Assembly: GCA_002917075.1 (NCBI GenBank)
Contig: NTMA01000131.1
Coordinates: 1-64,000 of the forward strand
DNA length: 64,000 nucleotides
From: Hawksworthiomyces lignivorus
Lineage: Eukaryota > Ascomycota > Sordariomycetes > Ophiostomatales > Ophiostomataceae
Direction: 5' to 3'
Under the pieces are notes generated by a model that saw only the letters and a program-made list of their open reading frames with translations, searched no databases and had not been told where the DNA came from. The translations under genes were made by a program, and so were the position numbers. Of this stretch, positions 24,470 through 37,077 are shown one piece after another. Positions within the stretch are counted from its first letter, which is position 1; every line of letters starts with the position of its first letter.

Positions 24470-25392
24470 TACGGAACCCAAGAGCTATCAGTATTTCATG
24501 CAGAGCGGCGTTTTCTGATTCACTCTCCCGCGACCCATTGTATTCTAAATAAGTGCGAATGCATTGCTTATTCCATACAAACAGGATTCATCAAGCACAC
24601 ATCTCCATTCCCATCATCCCATTGACACGCAGCTGAATTTCATATTTATTTTGGGGACTACGACTGCTTTTCTTATTTCTTATCTCATACAGAGGCGAAC
24701 GGGGATGTTTTTATGATTGTCCTTTCTTCTGTCTATTTTCACTTTGTTTTTAGGGCTGGGTATCGGGAGGTTCTGTTCTGTATTTTCTGGGCTTTGCTTT
24801 TGCCATCCCATTCTGATTCATATCGGCTTCTTGTTTCTGGATTAGGATAAGATGGGGAGGGAGAAACATCTATTTGAATAGCCACACGGGTCTGATTCTA
24901 CAGGAGAGTGAAATGATATGCCACTTTTTTACTTTAGAACATACACTGTTTTCTTGCGTCTTCATTTTGAGTGAGCAGCCTTCGCTGCTCCTATATTCTA
25001 CTCGCCTACCCAAGAAACATTATCTAGTAAGAAAGCTGCCGAAAGCTGCCTTGTCTCTTGCGATACTATGGCAAACTCACACAGGCATACAGCTCCTAAG
25101 GCTGCATACTGCTGTCAAGTTGGAGTCTTGCTATGAAGCAAAATCCAGACACTCCGCTGCCCACCCGTCTCTTTTCATCCCCCTATATTCGGCGACTGCC
25201 AACACGACATCCTCTGCATCAGCACAATCTCTCGGCGGACGAACTCATCTTAGTTAACGCCCTGGCCATTACCCATCTGTTCCAGTCATATCTGCCCCTG
25301 ATGCTGCCCTCACGATGGCCAACCCTGCCCTTCTCATCCCCTCCACCGTCTCCGCTACCACCCGCCTCGCGCCGGTTCCCCCGGCGCATATG
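24470..25392. other. Intergenic space between two convergent genes
   Basis: AT-rich sequence that should contain the 3' untranslated regions of the GID7-like gene (+) and of the ATPase (-). I see no gene in it. Confidence 0.5.
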
Positions 25393-26678
25393 TCACCAAG
25401 CCATGCGGGCCAGAACGCCCTTTGGCCACCGCCGCACGGCATATTTGCGCGCCTCGTCGAGCAGCAGAAAGCCCAGACCAAAGGCCATGGGTAAGAACCA
25501 GTGAACGGCGGGCACGGGTTCGTTGCCCAGCTGCCGCTGGAAGGGCGGCACGTACAGCCAGAAGATGGCCATTGCTACGGCAGAGGCGATGGCGGCGAAC
25601 AGGTATAAGTTGCGCGTGCGCGGGGAGAAGAGGGGCGGGTGCTGGAGCAGCGACAGGCGGCGGGTGCGCACGGCCAGGAGGTTGAACCATTGCCTGGAGA
25701 GCAGAAGGAAACAAGTTAGCAACACAAATAAACTACACAGATCCACGCAGCTACAAACCAATGAACTAGGGCAATAGTGAGATGAAGAGAGAGGGCAAGA
25801 GGAGGCAGCTTACATGACGACGAGGTTGACAAAATAGATGGAGCTGGCGATGTTGAGCTGGGCGGCGTAGTACTCTGGGTCGATGTCCGGGGGCAGGTCG
25901 CCGAAGCGGAACCAGATGGCGCCAAAGAAAGGGATGCCTTGGCGCTGCAGGTACCAGTAGGCCATGGAGAAGGAGCAGATGGTCTCGATCATGCCGGTGT
26001 ACCAGTAGGCCTGCAGCAGCAGGCGCCAGTCGACGAGGCGGTCGCGGCCGGGCAGGCGGGGCGGGCGGGTGAGGACGTCGGCCTCGGGGGCCTCGTAGGC
26101 GAGGGCGATGGCGGCCATGGGGTCGGTGAAGAGGCAGATGATGATCATGAGGAGGCTGCTGAGGATCTGGGGGATGCCCAGGGCGACGTTGGTGATGATG
26201 GGCCAGAACTCGCTAAAGGTGCCGGCGGGCAGCAGGTAGGCGATGGTCTTCTTGAGGTTGTCGAACATCATGCGGCCGAAGCGCAGGGCCTCGACGACGC
26301 TGGCAAACGAGTCGTCGAGCAGCACCATGTCGGCGGCCTCGCGCGCCATGTCGCTGCCGGCGCCCATGGCGATGCCAATGTCGGCGGCGCGCAGCGACGG
26401 CGCGTCGTTGACGCCGTCGCCCGTCATGCCCACCACGTACGCCCGCCCGCGCAGCTCGCGCACGATGCGCAGCTTCTGCTCGGGCGTCGTGCGCGCGAAC
26501 ACGATCTCCTCGTACCGCGCCAGCGCGTCCCACTGCGCCTCGTTGAGCGTCAGCAGCTCCGGCCCGCTGAGCACGATGGCCTCGCGGCCCGGCGTCGGCG
26601 CAAACAGCTGCCGGCCAAAGGCGGCCGCCTTCTTCTTCTTGTTCTTGCTGCTGCCGTCGCCGATGCGGGCCGTCGCCA

Positions 26679-26710
<32 letters not shown>

Positions 26711-29634
26711 CCGTTCTCCTCCTCTTCGTCTTCTTGTACTTCCCGCCGCGGGAGGTCCGCCACCGTGTGCACGGCGGCGCCGGCCGTGACGATGCCGCAC
26801 TCGGTCGCGATGGCCTGCGCCGTCAGCGCAAAGTCGCCCGTGACCATGAAGATGCGGATGCCGGCGCTGCGCAGCGTGCGCACGACGTCGGGGATCTCGG
26901 GCCGTGGCGGGTCCACGATGCCCACGAGGCCGACGAGCGTCAGCCCCGCGCGCGCCTGCCGCTGCATCTCCTCCTCGAACCCGGCCGACGACAATCCCTG
27001 CGGCAGTGCCGTCGCCGACAGCGTCTTGCGCGCCAGCAGGATCACGCGGCGGCCCTTGGCCGACCAGGCGTCCTTGGCCGCGTTGACGACGGCCCGCGTC
27101 GCGTCGTCCAGCTCCGCCGCGGCGCCCGTGACCGGGTGCACGTAGTACTGGACGCGCTCCAGGAGGATCTCGGGCGCGCCCTTGATGGTCAGGAGACTGT
27201 TTTCACTGCTGTTAGCGAGCTGCGAGGCTGAGAGAGAGAGAGAGAGAGAGAAAGACAATGAACAAGATGGGGAAAGGGGAGGCACGCACATGTCGTTCGG
27301 CTGGAAGACGGCGCTGATGCCCGAGGGCAGGGCCATGGCCAGGCCGTCCTTGTGGGCCAGCGCCAGCGCGCGGATCATGTACTTGTTCTTGCTGTTGAAC
27401 GGCAGCGTGTACTTGGACGACCAGCAGCGGCGCAGGTCGGCCACGGGACCGAGGCACTCGGAAAACCGAAGCACGGCCTGGTCCGTGGCGTCGCCGTGGA
27501 TTGTCCGCTCGCTCAGCGGCTTGTGCCGCGTGGCGGCGTCAAACTGCCCGTCGTTGCAGAGGCCGGCGACGGCGCGCATCTGGCTCAGGGGCGGCGCGCC
27601 GCGAGCCGCCAGCATGCTGCTGCTTCCGGCGTCGCTCTCGCTCTCCACCTTATCATCCGTCCTGCCGTCAGAGCTCTGTCCGCCGCCGTCCTCACGCTGC
27701 TGCTGGGCCAGCGCGTCCTGGGCCTCTTCAGTTGTCATGGTCAGCTTGCCGCCGACGGCGCACTCAGTCACGATCATCTTGTTCTGGGTCAGGGTTCCCG
27801 TCTTGTCGGAGCAGATGATGGACACGGAGCCGAGGGTCTCGACAGTTTTGAGCGACTTGCACAAGATGCGGTTCTTGCGCATCATGTTGGCGCTGATGGT
27901 CATGCTGGCGGTCAGGGCCACGGGCAGGCCCTCAGGGACGAAGGCGACGGCCACGGAGACGCACGAGACGACCAGGTTTGGCACGTTGATCCAGTTGGGA
28001 TATGATTTGCGCAGCCACGCACCCCTACAGCGTGCTGCATTAGACAAAACGATGCTCGTGGCGCTGCTTTTCAAGGGAAGAGAGAAGAAGAAGGAGGAGG
28101 AGGAGGAGAATCAGAGAGGCAGGAGGCGCCAAGAGCACGCACCAGAGAATCAAGACGAGGACAATCATGCTGAGCATGATGGTGCAGACGATGGCGACAA
28201 AGTTGAAGATCTCGCGCTCGAGCGTGGTCATGCCCGTCTTGGGCTCGTTGGTCAGCTTGGCGATGCGCCCGAACACGGTATTGTCGCCGGTGGCAACCAC
28301 GATGCCTGTACATGTGCCAGACACGCAGTGCGTGCCCTGCAGGCCGATACACCGCGTCTCGAGGTAGTTGTTGTCCGTGGAGTCAATTGTGGCGGGCAGG
28401 GGCACGGACTCGCCCGTCAAGATGGAGCGGTCAAACCTCGTGTCGGACGAAGCGCCCGACGCGGAGGACGAGGACACCTCGACGAAGCGGACGTCTGCAG
28501 GCAGCTTGTTGCCGGCCTTGATCTTGATCACGTCGCCTGGCACAATCTGCTCAGCGGGGACGCTGGTCAGGTTGCCGTCGCGCAGCAGCAGGCAGTCGTC
28601 GGGCAGCATGGTCTGGATGGACGACATGACGCGCGCGCTGGACCAGTCTTGCCACATGTTGAAGACGGCCTGGATCAGGAAGACGCCCAGCAGGACGATA
28701 GCTAGGGCCAGGTTGGCCACCGCGGGCGGGCTGCCCAGGGGCCGCCAGGCGATAAAGACCAGGATGGAGGATATGAGCAGCACGGTGCCGAAGCCCTTGA
28801 AGAAGTAGCCCATGATCTGCTGAAAGCGGTGCGTGGGCGGCGACGAGGGCACGTTCTTGCCGTACTGGGCGGTGCGGCGCTGGACCTGGTCGGACGAGAG
28901 GCCCGTCTTGGGCGACGTGGAGAGCTGCATCGCGAGCTCATCCGGTGACACCGTGTGCCAGTGGAGTTGAGCGAGGTCTGGCACATGGTTAGAAGATGTG
29001 TTGTAGGAGATTGGCAAGGAGAAAATCAAAGGAAAAGGCAAAGGCGAAGACAAAATGCAGAAGAGGGAGAGAAAAATAAAGAATAGAGAATAATGCTCAA
29101 AAAAAAAAAAAAAAAAAAAAAAAAACAAGGGGCTTGAGAAAAGGGGAAGGGGGGAAGACAGAAATTCAACGAAAGGAAAAAGCCCAACCACAACAAGAGC
29201 CTACTTACCAACGACCGTCCGCTTGTCTTCCTTGAGAGGAGCATTTTTCTGCTGCGAGTATTCGTCGACATCGATTGATCTGCCATTCTGTATCAGAATA
29301 GCACGCACAACGAGAGACGCAACTCGGCAGATTTCTGCTTGTTATAGAGCGACACCCCTTTTTGCTTCCTCGCGACCCTTGTTTTCAAGGAGGAAACATC
29401 AGGGACACGGGAGGGGGGTGATTTTTCTGCTTACAGAGTTCGATATTGGATGGGAACAGCTGCTGAAGCATCCATAGAGTTGCGTCGCGGGTGCGGACGG
29501 ATCGAGAGCGAGCCGCTGGAACGCTCACGTCTCAGGGTAGGCCGGATAACCTTACTAGGACCGGCCTGTCCAGCCTCTTCGTCGGCATCTCCCCAGTTGA
29601 TGCGTACAGCTGGGTTCTTGGGTGCGCTGGCCAT
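25393..29634 (-). CDS. P-type ATPase, type IIC (Na,K-ATPase alpha-like)
   Basis: Six exons, 29634-29435, 29279-29209, 28977-28143, 28024-27290, 27196-25814 and 25693-25393, give 1174 residues. Introns are 155, 231, 118, 93 and 120 nt; the second contains 27 A on the plus strand. Visible P-type motifs are TGESVPL, PEGLP in TM4, DKTGTLTQ with the phosphorylated Asp at residue 442, and TGDGVNDAP in the hinge. Downstream, FTDPMAAIALAYE and QWFNLLAVRTRR place it in subfamily IIC rather than the fungal ENA (IID) or PMR1 (IIA) pumps. The family moves monovalent cations across the plasma membrane with ATP; ion choice in fungi is little established and I saw no beta-subunit gene here. The nucleotide-binding domain carries an acidic insertion with a Gly-Asp repeat encoded by a CCGTCG array. 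The acceptor at 29280 was chosen because it restores an acidic N-terminal frame. Confidence 0.88.
26678..26715. repeat. CCGTCG hexanucleotide repeat inside the ATPase gene
   Basis: A near-perfect hexanucleotide run on the plus strand encodes alternating Gly-Asp on the minus strand. It lies in the nucleotide-binding domain of the ATPase, and a change in copy number would keep the frame. Confidence 0.8.
29099..29125. repeat. 27-A homopolymer in ATPase intron 2
   Basis: Uninterrupted run of A on the plus strand, T in the sense of the gene, inside the longest intron of the ATPase. Confidence 0.9.
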
Positions 29635-30552
29635 ATTGGAATAGTCTTCAGGGGGTGACGGTCTAGCAGGCTAGTTCAGGAGGGAGGTGTGGACGAAGTT
29701 GGATGAGAGGGAGGAAGAGAGTGCAAAGAGGACGAAAGAGAGCAGAAAGATAGAAAGGCAAGTGGTAAGAAACCGAACAGGAAAAGAGCAAGGTCTACGA
29801 GTCTACGGATGAGATGGGTGCCGGTTGGCTGGGATGCCGTGGAAGCTTTTATACGAAAGGATACACATGCAGTGGGATTACATTAGGGGCTTACCTCGCT
29901 TGCACAAAGAAGTAGAGATCCTGCGAAACGGCATCGTCAGATACAACGGCAAGAGAAATAGGGCTATTCCAAAACAATGTGGCTGTATTAGAAGAGGATA
30001 GGGGTGGCTGCGAGGTGTGTGGACAGCTCGCAGCCCGTGTAAGTTGTCTCCAGCTTAGATTAGCGGCCAACGGCATGGCCACAAGTTCCTAGGAGAGTAG
30101 GAGTACACGGTGAGAAGAGCTGCCGGCCAACATGCCAAAGGCGCGTCGTCACTTGCATGCGTGACCTGGGCACCCCGTACGCTGGCCCCTGTGTCCTTTG
30201 GATGTATTCAAGACAGACCGGGCTAGAGGAGGCATACGGAAGGCAGCACAATCATGGAGGCAATCCAAGAAAAAAAAATTCCCTCATAGATCTCGTTTTC
30301 TCTCATCTCATCTACTCTGGCCTCCAGACCCTTGTTCTCCGTGCTTGCACTGCCTGCGGTTGCTGTGCAAAAGGACGAGCCGCAAGAAGGCAATGGCGCC
30401 AAAAGCGACAAAAGGAAAATAAAGAAGACAAGCACGAGGGCCGTGAAACTATATTTCTGTGCGCACTGTTAAATTTTAGGCAAGGTGTATAGAGAAAGAG
30501 ATTTTCTGGCTCAGTGGTAGCAGGAGGGTGAGTATAATGGGGCGAAACAGGG

Positions 30553-30578
30553 AAAAAAAAAAAAAAAAAAAAAAAAAA
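30553..30578. repeat. 26-A homopolymer
   Basis: Uninterrupted A run in intergenic DNA. It could be a poly-A remnant of a retroposed sequence, but no adjacent element or target-site duplication was recognised. Confidence 0.85.
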
Positions 30579-31834
30579 GAAGAAAGGGGGCGTGGACATC
30601 GACGTCTAGTGGCCTTCGACATGAACCGTTAGATTCCGCCTGTCCACACCCTCCTTCTCTACACCCACTAACACGCATGGCAACATTGCGCCGTTCCATT
30701 AGTAGCACTCATCTATCCGCTGTGCTGTCATATTTTTCATATTCTGTTTTGATTTGGCTATCGTGCTCTAGTGGCTGAATCAAGACGGCAACAAGACAGC
30801 AACAAAATAGTAACGAGACAAACGTAACAACACACCGCCAGAACAAAACTGTGTTGGAGCATTCTCGATCTGTGCAGATGCCCATTAGTATTGCAGACTG
30901 CAGTAGTATCCCAGTTCCGCCGGGACGCAGCAGAAACTCTTTCCCTGCTGCTGTGCTACCCTCGTTTCATCGATTCTCTTCCGAGTGTTAAAGCACGCCC
31001 AGAGAGAGAGCTACGAACATGTGATGCTCCATCTCTTTGAATTCAAAGACTGCATAATTTTCGAATTATTTTATTTTTCTTGCGACAGCTAGAGGGAGGG
31101 CACATCCCAAGACAGGTAGAAATTCACTCTAGTGACCCTAATGCCCTAAGCATTGTATACTCGTAGTGCTTGATCTAGACGTTCTAGAAGCCCCGGCCAA
31201 TTTACGCCTCTGGCCCTGACGTCACCCTCCAAGTTCCCATTAGCTCTGTTACAGCTCCCCAGAGCTTCTGATGAGCCGAGTTGGCCCGTGCTTTAGCGTG
31301 GCATCACTTACAGATTTCTCACTAACACGGGGGGCGGAGCAACCGCCGAAAGAAACAAAGGGTCAAAGGAAAAAGTGGTTTGGCCACTTACACGCCTTTG
31401 AGCGGCAATTTCCACTCGTCAAATATTTCCTTTCAGTGCGTAAGACGCACACGAGGCACACTATTTTTTCTATTTCGTGGTGTCATGTCCTTTTTCACGA
31501 ATTAAAGTTCATACCGGCGGATTTTCTAGGCTATCTTGCTGATGATAGCCCCGTCCTACCTCAAACTCTCCCCTCTGGCTCCTCTTTCTCAAGCCGCTTC
31601 TCTCGCCCCCTTCTCCCCTTTCTCTGATTTTTTGTCCCTTTTCCTCTTTCTCTTCACTCTGCCAGCCACCGCCGATCAGCATCTACAAGTATTAGGCAAC
31701 GGATTACCTACTGGAGTATCCCTCTAGTTGTCGACTGTCGACGCATGAGGAATAGCCTGTCTTTTTTCTTGACGCGTTCCTGGATATTGAACAGCTTGCC
31801 TCTGTAGTGTCTCTTTGCTTTGATGTCTCTCGTC

Positions 31835-31985
31835 TCCTCCTCTTCTCACAGCTCTTTCTGCTTCTCCTCCTCGTTCTCTCTTTTTTCTTTCTCCTCTCTC
31901 CTTCTCCTCTCTCCTCTTCTCCTCTTCTCCTCTCTCCTCTCCTCCCCTCTCTTTTTCTCCTATTTCTTCTTCTCCACTTCGCCTA
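31835..31985. repeat. Polypyrimidine (CT-rich) tract
   Basis: About 150 bases, almost purely C and T on the plus strand, made of irregular CTCCTCT/TTCTCC units. No start codon with a credible coding frame follows closely, so it is not clearly a promoter element. Confidence 0.75.
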
Positions 31986-34900
31986 TCTTGCTCTTTCTTT
32001 TCTTGCTACTAGCCGTCATGAACTTGATACATGCCATGCAGATACGAACCTATGGAGCCATGCAGGCATGTCGATATAAGACAGGTCCTTCAATACTAAC
32101 GTTATCTGGCCAGGGGAGCTGTTCCGGGACGGTAGAGAACCCCTCTCGGTACTCGTTTATTCGTCATTGGAAAATCCTGCTATTTCATTTGCTGCAAACA
32201 GTCCGAGGAAGCTCCTTCAGACTTGTGCATCGTCTTCGCACGAGGATGGGCTGTCCCCTTCGAGCCTAGCCACCAGAAACAAGCTTTTTTAGCTGACCAA
32301 AAATGTCTCATGCAGACAGCTATGACCACCTCCTTAGCAGCAGCGCACGTTGTGTAATCCACTACAACCCTTCTGCAGTTTAGCAACACACGCCCCCTGT
32401 CCTGCTTGGATTCACCCCTTCTCTTTCTCCAAAAGCCAGCCCATGCCCGCATAGTGCGACCCTCTGACCCTGCTCACCTAAAGAGGGGGGCTATTCGTGC
32501 ACTACCTCGCTCTACCTCGCTCTACTTCCACCGTCCTCTCTGTCTCTGCTTCGAGGTCGTGTCCAAATCTTGTGCTACATCGTAGCTCCTAAACAATTAT
32601 TCTAACCCACTTCCGTAACTCGTGAAATTGAAAAGAGAGACGCCCAAAGGAATCAATTTTCCCCCTTCCTAGCTCCCCTCGTCAAAGGAGGAAATTCCTA
32701 TTTTCTCCTAGCCTGCACCAATCCCTCTGTGGCCATGCCCGCCTTCTCTGGCCAAAGGCTGAAGGGTTGGCTTTTGCCTACTGTTTTCCTAACACCTTCG
32801 ACCCTCCCACCTCCTTCGTCGTCAATTGATTTTCTTTCTTTCTTCTCTCTTCAACCATATTCTCTTCAGAAAAAGACATTTTTGTCTTCTTTCGACAGTG
32901 TAGGCCTTTGGTATTGTTTCAACCAGCGCACTCTTCCCTTTGAAGCGAGCCGAAAGGGCGCCATCGCTATCTGGGCGAGCGTTTTCACCGCTCTTGGTCA
33001 ACACTTTACGCAATCTATTTTCCAGTACGAGCAGTACCATGTCTCAAGGACTTATTCACCTCTGCTGAATACTGTACGTTGATGGACTTCTATTTCTCTA
33101 GTAGAAGCAGCTATGTTAGCTTTGGTCTTTCGCTGAAGACATTCTCCTTGCCACTTCGCCGCAAGATGCTCATACGAAATTGGCTTCTGCCTTTGTACGT
33201 AGGAAGGGGCTTCTTCATGGCCCTAGGCTGTACGAATTATAGGGGTTGTGAGCTATGTCTTTCCTCCAAGAGCCGATGCCCACAACTTTTGAACCCTAAT
33301 CTGCTTTCTGGCGCGCGTATAAAATCAGCCAGCAATCTCTCGTGAACGAGCCTCTCATCTCCTTCTTACCGGTGGAATCATGTGCTATCCGATTATCTTC
33401 GATGCTATTTTAGCTTGCTAGATATTATTTTTCATAGCCGCCGTAAGGCACTGGATGCTTGCCCTGCCCACGAGCATGCTGTCAGTGCTCCATGGCAAAG
33501 GTGACGATTTGTTTTATGACAAAAACCCTATCGAGGGGAGGCCTCCCTGAAAATGAGACTGCAAATGTCCTCTGCGTCTATATCCAATTTGGCATTTCAC
33601 TTTTGCTAATTTCCCTGTGGCTCTCTTTGCTTGCAACGCGGTAAGCGAGCAGAAGACTTGCGGCAGTGGAGTTCTCTTGACATGAGTATGTCAGATGTGC
33701 AACGTCTTCGTATACTGCATTGGCCTGCCAGTGCATTCGCAAAATAAAAATGAAATATGCTCCCGTGGCATGTAGTGGTGAGGATTATGTACTCCTTGAT
33801 GGCATTCGGCGACGACAGTGTGCGTTGAAATTTAGCCCCTGAAAATCAAAACAACAGCAGCGCAGATATTTTCCACATCCTTACCCAACTCTTTCTCTCT
33901 TATTATCAATGGCTTTATTCCAGCACACTTTATTCATAGCGAAATCCAATCGATGAAGCTGTTCAGAGTTGTAGGAAAAGAGTCGCATAGGCTTGGTGTA
34001 GCTCTATCAGAGCACGACCTGATCGCTCGTAAATTCCGTCTCGATTTCCCTTTGATTTTTTTATCACCTCTCTACTACGGTCACCTTGCTTTTCTAAAAT
34101 ATTTAACGTGTCTATAAAAAGACTATTAGAAAAATTTACTCCTAGATATGGAGTGGATATACCCTTTTGTATGGCTCGTCCAATTGAGCTTGCCTCGCTC
34201 TTGGATTGTCTACCGGGCTACAAACAACGATTTCGATTCATAAAGGGAATGACTAGCTTGCCACTGATCTTCAGTGACATTTCCATTGCAGTTTCCACGT
34301 TGTGGTGTTGCCAAAGATAGACGCTGTTTGGCTCTGCATGCCTTCCAGCTTCTGCCAACAAATCCTACCGCCGTGTCAGCTCCGGCCGGTTGGCCTAGTT
34401 GCATTACAAAGAGACCCTGCTTGGAGAACGGTGTTGAAGACTGAGACTTAGCTGTGCGCGTAGCTCGGAAATGGCTTGCACTGCTAATTCATCCACTCCT
34501 AGACGCTTCCGTATCTCGCGGCCCTCGGTTGCAGACCACAGCACAGAGAGTGTGCTAGGAGATTCTTCCCCCATACCCATTGCATTAGTTTATGTCGGCT
34601 CTCAATGTCTTCTTTTGTAGCCATCGTTCGAGTAACGTATATTCGCCATCCAGTGCCACTTCATCCGACGACTGCTGTGCGTGTTGCCGTGCTTCATGGC
34701 TAGAACGTCCTAGAACAAGACCTCTCCATGGTCACTGCTGCTGGGGGCAATGTTGTCATAGTCGCCGCCAGCCAAATTGGTAACAGTGCAACCGACTTTC
34801 GCCTTTATAGTCTGCCGAGGCTCTTTGATCCTCTAGAGGTGTGGCGCCTCGCGTGCCTCCGCTGTTGTATTGCAACTGGTGCCCTTGGCCGTGCATTGCT

Positions 34901-37077
34901 GGTCCTCGTATATCCAGCCACCAACACTCCACTTGACACAGGTGCAAAGTATTTCCATTTAAAGCTGGTCCAGCCGAATCAGAAGAACAGGAAAGACGTA
35001 CTCTATTGGCAGAGCAATAGAAAACTGCGGCTGGTTGGCCATGCGCAGCCCGTGGATGGCCAAGCTGGGCAAAGGCCTTTGTCATGCTCTAAATATCCGT
35101 TGATAAAAATTAGCTAGATGCAGTCGCTGCGCATAGGGGACAAATTTCTTTTGATGTTTAGATTTTGTTGTTTACTTAGTCGTTTGCCGTCAATGACAAA
35201 GGCTTGGTATTTGTGTCAACGCCTAGGAACGCGCTGTTTCGACATGTTTCAATCATATCCCACAAGGCCAATGCTATCATGTATGCCAATCGATGACAGT
35301 CGTGTCAATTCTGCATATCTGCGCTTCAAAGGCGGAATTGTTGCTGCTCGTCTATCGTTTGGCCGCGCAATGAACTAAATTCTCCAGGAGTCGCCTTGTC
35401 GAAAGGCCAGCGGCGCTGTTCTGCCCGAGCGCTCTCGCGTCCGCCTTAGATTCTGTGATTTTATTTTTGACTCCCAATTTGTCCGCGGCTACGTCAGGTC
35501 ATCATGTCTTCATCGACAACTTCATCTTGTATCGCAGCTCTCATGTTCGTCAGAACGTTTGGTATGGGCAAGAGAATACTTTTGTCTTTTGTTAACTACT
35601 ACCTCTTTATTTTATTTTTATTTTTATTTTCGGCTTCACTAAAGATACCTCTTGCCTGTCATGGTCTGAATGTAAGAAATGGAAAGTGTCTGCCTACACT
35701 GGAGAGAACGGCTCCCCAAGAGCATTTCTCTTCTCGCGCCTCCCAAGGAGCGCGTCTGTGACTGTGAAATGCCGACACTTGCCTTCAAAATCTATTTCTG
35801 GGACAAGATGAACGGCCTCTACAGGCGAGCAGAAAATAGATTGCGCCCAGCAACTTCCACTAAATCATGTCTCGTGCCTTTGTACCAGGCTACAAGGGGG
35901 CCGGTACACTGTCATAGAGAGCGATCAAATGCGAAAAGATTTTACGAGAGTTCCACTTCACGCCGACGTTTGTCGAGAATACTGCAACTTCAAGCCGCCA
36001 TTACGGCCTTTTCATATTTTCTGTGATGCATTTTACTGCCGCATACCGAAGCCGGGACGCAGCAGCGCATGCCTATTCCAAATGGCTTGGTCTTCGTTGA
36101 CATCTGTCGGTTGTGGTGCCTCACAGCGGAGTCGTCTCTTCCAGCACTTGATAGTATCATTTGCCATATTAGAGAATCGCCTGCTCCCAGTCTGCTACGC
36201 CCTATACGGGCAATCTTAGTGTGACGTGAGTTTCACATTGCTCTCCTTCGATGAAGTTGTTTACGGGCACAAACATCTGCATATATACTGTAAACAAGTA
36301 ACTCAAAGACATCAAAGACGGGAAATCACAAAAAAGCTCTGTTCCGTTCGTGAGAGACATGGAGAATTAAGATGCGCCGGCAGAGACGGGAAGCAATATG
36401 ATGTATTTGGACGGTACCAACTACGTCATCTGCAGAATGCCACTATACGTACACATGGAGAACGGGATGAAGAAAAAAAGTCAGGAATGCGAATTGAAAG
36501 AGAATCGATGAAGTGATCTCGCAGAAAGCATAGCCGGACGTAGGCAGCATCAATTCGGCGTCAATTGAGCGTTAATCAACATTAATTCGTGCAGACATGG
36601 CGAGTTAAATGTAAATAACTGAATGGGTTCTACCCATAATTTTAAACATCATATGCATCTTACTAGACCAAAACTGCACGTCATCAACGTAATCAGGTAC
36701 TGGCTGGCCTGCCGTCCGCAGTCGGCGAGATGAGAATGGCGAAAGCAGCTCCTTTATAAGAAGGGAAAAGAAACACATTGGTCTAGGTAATAAAATCAAA
36801 GGCGTTGAGGAAGTCCTGTTAAATAAGCAATGCTCTGCAGCAATGCAGATGTCTTTGGGCGAGTTGTGGTTGTTGATGCCAAAAATGAACTCAAGGTCCT
36901 CAAACTGACACTAACGCTCTATTTAAGGACGGCTCGACGTGCGCAAGTGACCCGCGCTGACCTCAAAGATGAAAAAACTCGTAATATGCAGCGCAGACAT
37001 CGCTTTCCTCCGGCGGTAGCACTGCCAAATCCAACGGTCTCTTTTGTCTTTAAAATTCCCCGCCTCTGCTGCTTTCC

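Larger units (their letters stand above)
29635..37077. other. Gene-poor region of about 7.4 kb
   Basis: No reading frame here resembles a known protein. The part next to 29634 is the promoter side of the ATPase. Noted contents are a 26-A run at 30553-30578, a very long pyrimidine tract near 31835-31985, and two CTACCTCGCT copies near 32505-32526. From about 33000 to 36900 the sequence is AT-richer, with many short, stop-ridden frames, as in decayed or non-coding DNA. I recognised no transposase, reverse transcriptase or terminal repeats. Confidence 0.5.

Noticed and set aside
25939..27231. A 430-codon plus-strand frame opposite the ATPase
   Set aside because: It is antisense to conserved P-type ATPase motifs and has no domain of its own.
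33000..36900. A decayed transposable element
   Set aside because: The stretch is AT-richer and stop-ridden, but I could identify no transposase, reverse transcriptase, long terminal repeat or terminal inverted repeat.
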